Assembly (NCBI GenBank): GCA_937916485.1 | Contig: CALFSV010000276.1 | Location: 1 to 50,760, forward strand | Direction: 5' to 3' | DNA: 50,760 nucleotides | Source of the DNA: an uncultured Paracoccaceae bacterium | GTDB taxonomy: Bacteria; Pseudomonadota; Alphaproteobacteria; Rhodobacterales; Rhodobacteraceae | Shown here: positions 25,378 through 33,262 of the stretch, one piece after another | Layout of the letters: the number at the start of each line of letters is the position of its first letter | Numbering within the stretch: the first letter of the stretch is position 1 | Position numbers and translations under genes: made by a program | The notes under the pieces: generated by a model | Database searches by the model: none | Seen by the model: the letters and a program-made list of their open reading frames with translations, nothing else | Told to the model about the DNA's origin: nothing

Positions 25378-25955
25378 TGCAGGCAACAGCCCTTCAAGGC
25401 GGACTGACCGACCCGCCGCGCCAATCCGCAATGGCCTTTCGGGCGATCATGGATGCCATGGCCCGTCCCGGCCGCATCGAGGACCTGACCGGTGCCGAAC
25501 CGCCCGCCCCCCTGTCGGTCGCGGCTGGGACTGTGATCCTGACGCTTTGCGACCCGGAGACCCCGGTGTATCTGGCAGGTGCTGCGGATTGTCAGGACGT
25601 GCGCGACTGGGTGACCTTTCACACCGGTGCCCCGCTGGTGGGTGCTGCGGATTGCATGTTCGCCGTTGGGACCTGGGGTGAACTGCCGTCGCTGGATGTC
25701 TTTCCCGTCGGAACGTCCGAGTATCCCGACCGGTCCGCAACCCTGATCGTCGAGATGCCGGGCCTTGCCGCCGCGGGAGCCCGGTTGACCGGGCCGGGGA
25801 TCGCAACAGAGGCTGCGCTGAACCTGCCTGACATCGCGCCGTTTCAGGCCAATGCCCGAATGTTCCCGCTTGGGCTCGATTTCCTGTTCACCCATGGATC
25901 GCAGGTGGCCGCATTGCCACGCTCGACCCGGGTCATTGTGGCGGAGGCTGTCTGA
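25377..25955 (+). CDS. phnH: C-P lyase complex subunit PhnH
   Basis: A 192-residue subunit with the PhnH features FRAIMDAMARPGRI near the N-terminus and LTGPGI and FPLGLDFLF further on. PhnH dimerises in the PhnG2H2I2J2 core and is needed for phosphonate activation. Its ATG at 25377 overlaps the phnG stop by one base, and its stop overlaps phnI the same way. Confidence 0.92.
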   Translation: MQATALQGGLTDPPRQSAMAFRAIMDAMARPGRIEDLTGAEPPAPLSVAAGTVILTLCDPETPVYLAGAADCQDVRDWVTFHTGAPLVGAADCMFAVGTWGELPSLDVFPVGTSEYPDRSATLIVEMPGLAAAGARLTGPGIATEAALNLPDIAPFQANARMFPLGLDFLFTHGSQVAALPRSTRVIVAEAV

Positions 25956-27049
25956 TGTATGTGGCTGTAAAGGGGGGCGAGCGGGCGATCGACAATGCCC
26001 ATGCCTGGCTGGCCGAAGAGCGGCGCGGTGATACAGGCGTGGCCGAATTGACCGTGCCCCAGATCCGCGAACAGCTTGGCCTCGCGGTAAACCGGGTGAT
26101 GGCCGAAGGGTCTCTGTTCGACCCGGATCTGGCTGCTTTGGCGATCAAACAGGCGCGTGGCGATCTGATCGAGGCGATCTTTCTGATCCGGGCCTATCGC
26201 ACGACCCTTCCCCGGTTTGGGTCGAGCCTGCCCATCGAGACGGCGCATATGGCCTGCGACCGACGCATCTCGGCGACCTTCAAGGATCTGCCGGGGGGGC
26301 AGGTGTTGGGGCCGACCTTCGACTACACGCACCGGTTGCTGGACTTCAAACTGGCGGCAGAAGGGCAGGTGCCTCCAGCCCCCGTTGCCGAGGCACCGGC
26401 GGGCGACGTGCCGCATGTGACAAGCTTTCTGAACCGCGAAGGGCTGATCGAAGAGGCGGTGCCCGACGATCGCATCCCGCCCGATCTGACGCGCGAGCCG
26501 ATGGAACTGCCCGCCGACCGGGCCTTGCGTCTGCAATCGCTGACCCGGGGTGACGAGGGCTTTGTCCTTGGCATGGCCTATTCGACCCAGCGCGGCTACG
26601 CCCGCAACCACGCCTTCGTGGGCGAGTTGCGGATCGGCGCGGTTGCGGTCGAGATGGAGATACCCGAGCTGGGTTTTGCCATCGAGATCGGCGAAGTGAT
26701 CGTCACCGAATGCGAAACGGTTAACCAGTTCAAGGGATCCAAGACCGAGCCGCCCCAGTTTACCCGCGGCTACGGTCTGGTGTTTGGCCAGACCGAGCGC
26801 AAGGCGATTTCAATGGCGCTGGTCGACCGGGCGCTGCGCTGGAAGGAACTGGGCGAGGACGACGAGGGCGCGCCCGCGCAGGACGAGGCCTTTGTGCTGT
26901 ATCACTGCGACAACATCCAGGCGACGGGGTTCCTGGAGCATATCAAGCTGCCCCATTACGTCGACTTTCAGTCCGAGCTGGAACTGGTTCGCAAACTGCG
27001 CCGCGAGGCGGGTGCGGCTGTTGCTGCGATGCAGGAGGCGGCAGAATGA
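25955..27049 (+). CDS. phnI: C-P lyase complex subunit PhnI (nucleosidase)
   Basis: A 364-residue subunit, close to the family length, starting MYVAVKGGERAIDNAHAWL. PhnI is the catalytic nucleosidase that displaces adenine from ATP so that the phosphonate is attached to ribose. Conserved blocks include LPRFGSSLP, GGQVLGPTFDYTHRLLDF, GYARNHAFVGELRIG and HCDNIQATGFLEHIKLPHYVD. It is followed by a 75-nt gap that carries a dispersed repeat before phnJ. Confidence 0.94.
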   Translation: MYVAVKGGERAIDNAHAWLAEERRGDTGVAELTVPQIREQLGLAVNRVMAEGSLFDPDLAALAIKQARGDLIEAIFLIRAYRTTLPRFGSSLPIETAHMACDRRISATFKDLPGGQVLGPTFDYTHRLLDFKLAAEGQVPPAPVAEAPAGDVPHVTSFLNREGLIEEAVPDDRIPPDLTREPMELPADRALRLQSLTRGDEGFVLGMAYSTQRGYARNHAFVGELRIGAVAVEMEIPELGFAIEIGEVIVTECETVNQFKGSKTEPPQFTRGYGLVFGQTERKAISMALVDRALRWKELGEDDEGAPAQDEAFVLYHCDNIQATGFLEHIKLPHYVDFQSELELVRKLRREAGAAVAAMQEAAE

Positions 27050-27082
27050 CCTTTTGTCGTGGCGCCCTGCGGGGCGATGGAT

Positions 27083-27119
27083 GCCTCCGGCGGGAGTATT
27101 TGGAACAGAGCGAAGGGCA
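27083..27119 (+). repeat. 37-nt dispersed repeat, copy 1 (before phnJ)
   Basis: Begins GCCTCCGGCGGGAGTATTTG (27083-27102) and continues GAACAGAGCGAAGGGCA (27103-27119). It differs from the copy at 42540-42576 at only two positions. It fills the phnI-phnJ gap and ends 5 nt before the phnJ start, so its GCGAAGGGCA end sits where the ribosome-binding site should be. CTCC/GGAG inside it can form a tiny hairpin. Elements of this kind appear to be common in Rhodobacteraceae genomes, from memory. Confidence 0.75.
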
Positions 27120-27124
27120 GGGCC

Positions 27125-27955
27125 ATGCAAGAGTATAACTTTGCCTATCTTGATGAGCAGACCAAAAGGATGATCCGCCGGGCCATCCTGAAGGGCCTTG
27201 CCATTCCGGGCTACCAGGTTCCCTTTGCCAGCCGCGAGATGCCGATGCCCTATGGTTGGGGGACCGGCGGGGTTCAGGTGTCGGCGGCGGTGCTGACGCC
27301 CGACGATACGATGAAGGTGATCGATCAGGGGGCCGATGACACAACGAACGCCGTGTCGATCCGCAAGTTCTTTGAGCGCACGGCAGGGGTGGCCACGACG
27401 ACTGTGACGGGGGAGGCCACGGTCATCCAGACCCGCCACCGCATCCCCGAAGAGTCGCTGAAAGAGGGGCAGATCCTTGTCTACCAGGTGCCGATCCCGG
27501 AGCCGATGCGCTTTCTCGAGCCGCGCGAGACCGAGACCCGCAAGATGCATGCGCTGGAGGAATACGGGCTCATGCATGTGAAGCTCTACGAGGATATCAG
27601 CCGCCATGGCCATATCGCGACGGCCTATGCCTATCCTGTGAAGGTCGAGGGTCGCTATGTGATGGACCCGTCGCCGATCCCCAAGTTCGACAACCCCAAG
27701 CTTGAGATGGCCGCGATCCAGTTGTTTGGCGCGGGCCGCGAGCAGCGCATCTATGCCTTGCCCCCCCATACGAGGGCAGTCAGCCTTGATTTCGAGGATC
27801 ATCCTTTCGAGGCCTCGAAGGCCGATCACCCTTGCGGCCTGTGCGGTGCCGAGGACAGCTATCTGGACGAGGTGATCGTGGACGATGAAGGCGGCCGCCT
27901 GTTTGTCTGCTCGGACACCGATTACTGCACCCATCGCCAGGAGGCTGCCCGATGA
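27125..27955 (+). CDS. phnJ: C-P lyase PhnJ (radical SAM)
   Basis: A 276-residue catalytic subunit that breaks the C-P bond of ribose 1-phosphonate 5-phosphate, releasing an alkane and 5-phosphoribosyl 1,2-cyclic phosphate. The unusual iron-sulfur motif is complete: Cys-x2-Cys-x21-Cys-x5-Cys near the C-terminus (CGLC ... FVC ... YC). The N-terminus MQEYNFAYLDEQTKRMIRRA is typical, which fixes the ATG at 27125; in-frame sequence upstream is the dispersed repeat. The stop overlaps phnK by 4 nt. Confidence 0.95.
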   Translation: MQEYNFAYLDEQTKRMIRRAILKGLAIPGYQVPFASREMPMPYGWGTGGVQVSAAVLTPDDTMKVIDQGADDTTNAVSIRKFFERTAGVATTTVTGEATVIQTRHRIPEESLKEGQILVYQVPIPEPMRFLEPRETETRKMHALEEYGLMHVKLYEDISRHGHIATAYAYPVKVEGRYVMDPSPIPKFDNPKLEMAAIQLFGAGREQRIYALPPHTRAVSLDFEDHPFEASKADHPCGLCGAEDSYLDEVIVDDEGGRLFVCSDTDYCTHRQEAAR

Positions 27956-28722
27956 CCCCATTGCTGTCGGTGCGCGCCCTGACCAAGCGCTATGGCCCCC
28001 ATATCGGATGTGCCGACGTGTCCTTTGACCTTTGGCCGGGTGAGGTCATGGGGATTGTGGGGGAAAGCGGGTCAGGCAAGTCGACCTTGCTTAACTGCAT
28101 GGCCGGCCATCTGGTTTGCGACAGTGGCCAGGTGATCTTTGACACCCGCGCCGATGGTCCGACAGATACGCTGACCATGTCCGAGCCGGCCCGCCGGATG
28201 CTGTCGCGCACCGATTGGGCCTTTGTCCATCAACATGCCCGAGACGGCCTGCGCATGGGCGTCAGCGCGGGTGGCAACGTGGGTGAGAGGTTGATGGCCG
28301 TGGGTGCCCGCAACTACGGCGACATCCGCGATACTGCCATCGACTGGCTGGGCCGGGTCGAGATCAGCGAAACCCGGATCGACGACCGCCCCACGACCTT
28401 TTCGGGCGGCATGCAGCAGCGTCTGCAGATTGCCCGCAATCTTGTGACCGGCCCCCGGCTGGTGTTCATGGACGAACCAACCGGCGGCCTTGATGTCAGC
28501 GTGCAGGCCCGCCTTCTTGACCTTTTGCGCGGCCTTGTCCGCGACATGGGTCTGAGCGCGATCATCGTCACCCATGACCTGGCCGTTGTCCGCCTGCTGG
28601 CCGATCGCCTGATGGTGATGAAGGACGGCCATGTGGTGGAGGCCGGCCTGACCGATCAGGTCCTTGACGATCCGCAGCATGCCTATACCCAGCTACTTGT
28701 CTCGTCCGTGTTGCAGGTCTGA
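27952..28722 (+). CDS. phnK: C-P lyase ABC-type ATPase PhnK
   Basis: A 256-residue ABC-type ATPase that binds the PhnGHIJ core rather than a membrane transporter. Walker A is GESGSGKST, the signature FSGGMQQR and Walker B LVFMDEPTGGLDV, with the H-loop VTHDLAVV. The N-terminus LSVRALTKRYGPHIGC matches PhnK. It starts within the phnJ stop (ATGA) and is separated from phnL by 64 nt that contain a short tandem duplication. Confidence 0.93.
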   Translation: MTPLLSVRALTKRYGPHIGCADVSFDLWPGEVMGIVGESGSGKSTLLNCMAGHLVCDSGQVIFDTRADGPTDTLTMSEPARRMLSRTDWAFVHQHARDGLRMGVSAGGNVGERLMAVGARNYGDIRDTAIDWLGRVEISETRIDDRPTTFSGGMQQRLQIARNLVTGPRLVFMDEPTGGLDVSVQARLLDLLRGLVRDMGLSAIIVTHDLAVVRLLADRLMVMKDGHVVEAGLTDQVLDDPQHAYTQLLVSSVLQV

Positions 28723-28733
28723 CATGTTGGTGT

Positions 28734-28765
28734 GCCTGACCCTATCCATGCCTGACCCTATCCAT
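28734..28765 (+). repeat. 16-bp perfect tandem duplication between phnK and phnL
   Basis: GCCTGACCCTATCCAT occurs twice in direct succession (28734-28749 and 28750-28765). It looks like a recent slippage or duplication event in the only sizeable gap of this part of the operon. It ends 22 nt before the phnL start and does not include the GGAGG ribosome-binding site. Confidence 0.85.
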
Positions 28766-28786
28766 GACTGAACGGAGGTCCTTGCT

Positions 28787-29488
28787 GTGACCGGAGTGGA
28801 ACCCATGATCGCCCTTAGCGATGTGTCAAAGACCTTTACCCTGCACAATCAGGGCGGGGCGGTGATCGAGGTGATGCGCAACGCATCCCTGTCGGTGGCC
28901 GGTGGCGAATGCGTGGCCCTCGTTGGTGCCTCGGGTGCAGGCAAGTCGACCCTGATGCGGATGGTCTATGGCAACTACCTTGCCGCAAAGGGCAAGGTCG
29001 TGGTCGCGGGTCTTGATGTGGCGCAGGCCGCCCCGCGCGAGATCCTTGCCCTGCGTCGCGAAGTCATGGGCTATGTCAGCCAGTTCTTGCGCGTCGTCCC
29101 GCGTGTTCCGACCCTTGAGGTGGTGGCAGAGCCTTTGCTGGCTGTGGGCGAGGATCGTGAGGCTGCTCTGGCCCGCGCCCGTGACCTGTTGACCCGGTTG
29201 AACATCCCCCAGACCCTCTGGTCCCTGTCGCCGACAACCTTTTCGGGGGGCGAGCAACAGCGGGTCAACATTGCCCGCGGCTTTGCCCATCCCTATCCCG
29301 TCCTGCTGCTGGATGAGCCGACGGCCAGTCTGGACGCCGCGAACCGTGAGGTCGTGCTGACCCTGATCGAAGAGGCCAAGGATCGTGGGGCGGCGATCAT
29401 GGGCATTTTCCATGACGAAGCTGCCCGTGACCGGGTCTGCGACCGTGTCGTCGATGTAACCGGCTTTGCCCCCCGGCAGGCGGCCTGA
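28787..29488 (+). CDS. phnL: C-P lyase ABC-type ATPase PhnL
   Basis: A 233-residue ABC-type ATPase of the C-P lyase system, needed with PhnGHI to form the phosphonate-ribose product. Walker A is GASGAGKST, the signature FSGGEQQRVN, Walker B VLLLDEPTASLD and the H-loop IFHDEAARD. The start is GTG at 28787 with GGAGG 8 nt upstream; an ATG six codons later is possible. Its stop overlaps the phnN start. Confidence 0.92.
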   Translation: MTGVEPMIALSDVSKTFTLHNQGGAVIEVMRNASLSVAGGECVALVGASGAGKSTLMRMVYGNYLAAKGKVVVAGLDVAQAAPREILALRREVMGYVSQFLRVVPRVPTLEVVAEPLLAVGEDREAALARARDLLTRLNIPQTLWSLSPTTFSGGEQQRVNIARGFAHPYPVLLLDEPTASLDAANREVVLTLIEEAKDRGAAIMGIFHDEAARDRVCDRVVDVTGFAPRQAA

Positions 29489-30045
29489 TGTCAGGCCACT
29501 TGAAGCAAGGCCGAATGATCGCGGTCGTCGGCCCGTCGGGCGTTGGCAAGGACAGCCTGATGACGGCGATTGCTGCGCAGCGGCCCGACCTGACCGTCGT
29601 CCGCCGGGTGATCACCCGCGACCCGGAGCGGGGTGGAGAGGACTTTGAACCGGTGTCGGAACAGACGTTTCAAAGTCTGGCCAAGGCGGGTGGGTTCTGC
29701 CTGCAATGGCAAGCACATGGCCTATTCTACGGAATACCCGAGGCCGCCCGGTTGTCGGTTCGGTCTGGTCGCGACGGGCTGGTCAACCTGTCCCGGGGGG
29801 TGCTGCAAGAGGCGGAGGCTATCTTTGGCGCGCTGACCGTCCTGAACGTGACGGCCAGTCCCGAGGTTCTGGCCCAGCGGCTGGCCGGTCGAGGCCGCGA
29901 AACGGCGGCCGAGATTGCCGCCCGGTTGAAGCAGGCGGACAAGCCGCTCGACCAAGGCGTCCCGTCTTACGACATCCACAATGACGGAACGCTAGAAGAG
30001 GCGGTCGCCCAGGCCCTTCGGGTTCTTTATCCGGTGAGTGCGTAG
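29488..30045 (+). CDS. phnN: ribose 1,5-bisphosphate phosphokinase PhnN
   Basis: A 185-residue kinase that makes PRPP from ribose 1,5-bisphosphate at the end of the C-P lyase pathway. The P-loop is GPSGVGKDS near the N-terminus, followed by VVRRVITRDPERGGEDF, typical of the guanylate-kinase-like PhnN family. Its last 19 nt overlap the end of the convergent DUF1045 gene. Confidence 0.92.
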   Translation: MSGHLKQGRMIAVVGPSGVGKDSLMTAIAAQRPDLTVVRRVITRDPERGGEDFEPVSEQTFQSLAKAGGFCLQWQAHGLFYGIPEAARLSVRSGRDGLVNLSRGVLQEAEAIFGALTVLNVTASPEVLAQRLAGRGRETAAEIAARLKQADKPLDQGVPSYDIHNDGTLEEAVAQALRVLYPVSA

Positions 30046-30713
30046 CGATGGATCAACTGGAACCGACCATCGCTGCGTTCGCCTGCAAGGGCGATCTGGT
30101 CGATGATGTAGGGTTTGGGCAAGGCTGGCAGAGCCAAGGCAAGTGCGGCTTCGACCTCGTCCATTTCGTCGGGCTGCAGGCGTCCGGTGAGGGTCAGGTG
30201 AAAGCCGAATTCTTCCAGAACATAGGGGTAGCCCCAGCGGCGCAACATGTCCTCTTGCCGGGCGGTCAACCCGGCAGCACGGCGTCTCGCCAGTTCGGCC
30301 TCGGACGCAGGGGCGCGGAACCGGTCGGGTTCGGTCACGCAGCGGGCGGCAAGCTGGCCAAGCGCGGTCGTGTCGCCCTCAGGTACCAGCGCCAGAAAAT
30401 GGCCAAGGCGGGCAAGGCGCAACCGATCCAGCGTGACCGGTGCAAGGCCGGCCGCCAAGGTCCGAACCGCGGTATGGAGCTGCGACCCATCCGTTCCTTC
30501 GGCCAGCCGGAAGGGGGGCTTGAGGGTGCCGTGAAAGCCATATTTTCGCGGCGTCCGGGTCACTTCTTCGACGCGGGCCTCGCTCAGGGCGTTCGTCGGA
30601 TGGGCCACGGATTGCCCGACGCCAACATCCCATCCCAACCATCTTGCCCCGAACTCGGCCAAAGGGCCGTCGGGTGGCAGGTAGTAGATTGCAAAACGGA
30701 CGAACTGTGACAT
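30027..30713 (-). CDS. DUF1045 2H-phosphoesterase-like phosphonate protein
   Basis: A 228-residue protein of the DUF1045 family regularly found in phn operons. Two HxT motifs of the 2H phosphoesterase fold are visible: KYGFHGTLKPPF near residue 60 and FGFHLTLTGRL near residue 177. It is a candidate for opening 5-phosphoribosyl 1,2-cyclic phosphate, the step done elsewhere by PhnP, or for another cyclic phosphate. It is the only gene on the minus strand between phnN and the second phnM. Its start codon at 30713 overlaps a possible phnM start on the other strand, and its 3' end overlaps phnN by 19 nt. Confidence 0.87.
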   Translation of the reverse strand: MSQFVRFAIYYLPPDGPLAEFGARWLGWDVGVGQSVAHPTNALSEARVEEVTRTPRKYGFHGTLKPPFRLAEGTDGSQLHTAVRTLAAGLAPVTLDRLRLARLGHFLALVPEGDTTALGQLAARCVTEPDRFRAPASEAELARRRAAGLTARQEDMLRRWGYPYVLEEFGFHLTLTGRLQPDEMDEVEAALALALPALPKPYIIDQIALAGERSDGRFQLIHRYALTG

Positions 30714-30762
30714 GGACACCTCCGCGATATCTGCCCGGATGACTGAAATGAATGACACCGTC

Positions 30763-31908
30763 ATGACATCCCAGACTTGTCTGGCCAACGCCAGACTTGT
30801 CCTGCCCGACCGGGTCATGACGGGTTGGGTCTTGCTTGCCGATGGCAAGATTGCCGAGATCGGCGAAGGGACACATGTGCCGCGGGGGGCGATCGACCTT
30901 GATGGCGATTACCTCCTGCCTGGCCTGATCGAGTTGCACACCGACAATCTTGAACGTCACATCCAGCCGCGCCCGCGGGTCAACTGGCCCCATGACGCCG
31001 CCATTCTTGCCCATGATGGCGAGCTGGCCATATATGGGATCACCACCGTATTCGATGCGATGCGCGTGGGGTCGGTCGTGTCTTCGAGCAAGGCGAACTA
31101 TGGCAAGTATGCCCGGACCCTTGCTTCGGAACTGCGGGGGCTGCGTGATGCGGGGGCGTTGCGGATCAACCACCTGATCCACCTGCGCGCCGAGGTCTGT
31201 TCGGAAACCCTGATCGAAGAGCTGGCAGAGTTCGGCACGGATGACGCTGTCGGCGTGATCAGCCTGATGGACCACACTCCGGGCCAGCGCCAGTTTCGCG
31301 ACATCACGAAGTACAAGGACTATGTCTGCGGCAAGCACGGGCTGTCAGATGCCGATTTCGACGACCACGTCGATCGGCAGAGAGAGCTGCAGGCACGCCT
31401 TGGCCCGGCGCATGAGGCGGCATCTGTCGCCGCCGCCGCCCGGCTTGGCGCCGTGCTCGCCAGCCACGATGACACCACGGCCGAGCAGGTCCTGGTCTCT
31501 GCTGGCCATGGGATCCGGCTGGCAGAGTTTCCAACAACAGTCGAGGCCGCCGAGGCCTGCCGCGAACAGGGGATCGCCATCATGATGGGCGCCCCCAACC
31601 TTATTCGCGGCGGCTCGCATTCGGGCAACGTCTCGGCTGCCGATCTGGCGGAACGGGGGCTGCTGGATATCCTGTCATCGGACTACGTTCCGGCGGGATT
31701 GCTCAATGCCGCCTTCCGTCTGGCCGAGATCTGGGGGGACCTGCCGCGCGCTGTAGCGACGGTGAGCCGGGCACCGGCTCTGGCGGCCAATCTGGACGAC
31801 CGGGGTCAGATCGTGGTCGCGCAGGCTGCTGACCTTATTCAGATTTCAACCCACGGCAGAACACCCTTGGTGAGAGCGACCTGGTGCAGGGGGCGGCGGG
31901 TCGGCTAG
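30763..31908 (+). CDS. phnM: ribose 1-methylphosphonate 5-triphosphate diphosphatase (canonical PhnM)
   Basis: A 381-residue amidohydrolase-fold protein very close in length and motifs to the enterobacterial enzyme: LPGLIELHTDNLERH, LMDHTPGQRQF, ASHDD, AEFPTT, MGAPNLIRGGSHSGNVSA and LLDILSSDY. It removes pyrophosphate from ribose 1-phosphonate 5-triphosphate. The start at 30763 is set by alignment with the family; in-frame ATGs at 30712, 30739 and 30748 are alternatives and none has a clear ribosome-binding site. If 30712 is used, it overlaps the divergent DUF1045 start by 2 nt. It stands apart from the other phn genes and is the second phnM in the window. Confidence 0.88.
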   Translation: MTSQTCLANARLVLPDRVMTGWVLLADGKIAEIGEGTHVPRGAIDLDGDYLLPGLIELHTDNLERHIQPRPRVNWPHDAAILAHDGELAIYGITTVFDAMRVGSVVSSSKANYGKYARTLASELRGLRDAGALRINHLIHLRAEVCSETLIEELAEFGTDDAVGVISLMDHTPGQRQFRDITKYKDYVCGKHGLSDADFDDHVDRQRELQARLGPAHEAASVAAAARLGAVLASHDDTTAEQVLVSAGHGIRLAEFPTTVEAAEACREQGIAIMMGAPNLIRGGSHSGNVSAADLAERGLLDILSSDYVPAGLLNAAFRLAEIWGDLPRAVATVSRAPALAANLDDRGQIVVAQAADLIQISTHGRTPLVRATWCRGRRVG

Positions 31909-32008
31909 ACAGCGCGCCGCCTCAATTCGCCATTCAAGCTCCGTTGTTGGGTCATGGACCTGCCCCATTTGTGGGGTACTTCTTTCTCCATCAGTCTTGG
32001 AGAGTGCG

Positions 32009-32425
32009 ATGAAAACCGGTCCGTCTTTCTTGAGCAAGGTATTTGCACTTGGACCCTGGCCCTACCTTTGCCTGGCGGTCGCAATCCTGGGCGTGGGCGC
32101 GGTTCTCCAAATCTGGAGCGGTACTGTGAACAATCTGGGCGAAGGCCAGACTATCTTTGGTGTGTTTTCCAAGATCGGTGGCGCCGTTGGCCTCTTTGGT
32201 CTAGTGCCGCTAGCGGTTCGGCTTAGCGCCAACGAAAAGCAGGCCGACCCCAGTCGTTTCGTCGCGTCGAGCCGCCTTCCCAAGATTCCGACCGAGGCGC
32301 GGCCCAACTCAAGAGCGGCCGAACCAAAGGCGGTCAAGGCATCGAAACCTCAGGTCGCCCTGTCGCCAGGAATGGCGGTCAAGTTGGTGCAGATGGCTTT
32401 GCGCCAAGGGCGTCGCGCACTTTGA
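32009..32425 (+). CDS. small membrane protein of unknown function
   Basis: A 138-residue protein with two membrane segments at about residues 17-33 (PWPYLCLAVAILGVGAVLQ) and 49-66, followed by a ~75-residue basic, proline-rich cytoplasmic tail ending in VKLVQMALRQGRRAL. No family recognised. ATG at 32009 has GGAG 6 nt upstream; an in-frame TTG at 31997 is less likely. It is alone between phnM and the convergent mipZ gene. Confidence 0.65.
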   Translation: MKTGPSFLSKVFALGPWPYLCLAVAILGVGAVLQIWSGTVNNLGEGQTIFGVFSKIGGAVGLFGLVPLAVRLSANEKQADPSRFVASSRLPKIPTEARPNSRAAEPKAVKASKPQVALSPGMAVKLVQMALRQGRRAL

Positions 32426-32452
32426 TCTTGGCAGGCGGGCCGTTATGCAGCC

Positions 32453-33262
32453 TCAAAAGTCGACAGAGACGCCGGGCAGGTTCAACGCCTTGATCATGTC
32501 GCGCATTTCCTGTCGGGCCGCGACGTTCGAGATATTAAGCCGCTCTACTCCAATGTCGCGCAGGTCCAGCAGGGTTAGCCCTCGGGGAAACAGCTCGCGG
32601 AAGATCACCCGCTCATTGAAGCCCGGCGCAGTCCGAAAACCGATCCGGCGTGATAGCTTGGCCACGGCCGCTTCCATCTTTTGCTTGTTCACCATGTTCT
32701 GGGCACCCAGGCGGTTGCGAATGACCACCCAGTCAATGGGGGCAAGCCCGGCTTGGGCCCGCAACTGACGGGCATTCCAAACCATTTCCGAATAGATCGA
32801 CGGTCCTGTGATGGTTTCGCCGTCCGTCCCGATATGGGCCAACAGGTCAAAATCGATAAAGCTGTCGTTCAGCGGGGTGATCAGGGTGTCGGCCAGGCTG
32901 TGGGCCACCTGACTGAGACGCGTGTGAGACCCGGGGCAATCGATCAGGATGAAATCGCTTTCCGGTTCCAGTCCGGCTACCGCAGCCGAAAGGCGGTGGT
33001 CAAAGACGTTTTCACCGGGTCCAATCTCCTCTTTGGAGATCTCGGGCAGATCGACATAGGACGGGGTCGGCAGGTCGAGGCCCTGGTCAGCCATAAAGGC
33101 ACGCCGGTTGGTAAAATAGCGGGCCAGCGATTTCTGGCGAAGATCGAGGTCGAGGCACCCGATCTTGTGGCCCATTCTGGCAAGGGCGGTCGCCACATGC
33201 ATGGCAACGGTTGATTTACCCGCGCCGCCCTTTTCATTGCCCACAACGATGATATGCGCCAC
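32453..33262 (-). CDS. mipZ: MipZ-type ParA-like ATPase for division-site placement
   Basis: A 269-residue P-loop ATPase of the MipZ subfamily of ParA. The deviant Walker A is EKGGAGKSTVAMH at residues 10-22, then CLDLDLRQKSLARYF and the IDCPGSHTRLS Walker B region. MipZ forms gradients from the poles and inhibits FtsZ assembly, placing the ring at mid-cell in alphaproteobacteria. There is no ParB gene nearby, as is usual for mipZ. It is divergent from rhlE across a 411-bp gap. Confidence 0.92.
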   Translation of the reverse strand: MAHIIVVGNEKGGAGKSTVAMHVATALARMGHKIGCLDLDLRQKSLARYFTNRRAFMADQGLDLPTPSYVDLPEISKEEIGPGENVFDHRLSAAVAGLEPESDFILIDCPGSHTRLSQVAHSLADTLITPLNDSFIDFDLLAHIGTDGETITGPSIYSEMVWNARQLRAQAGLAPIDWVVIRNRLGAQNMVNKQKMEAAVAKLSRRIGFRTAPGFNERVIFRELFPRGLTLLDLRDIGVERLNISNVAARQEMRDMIKALNLPGVSVDF

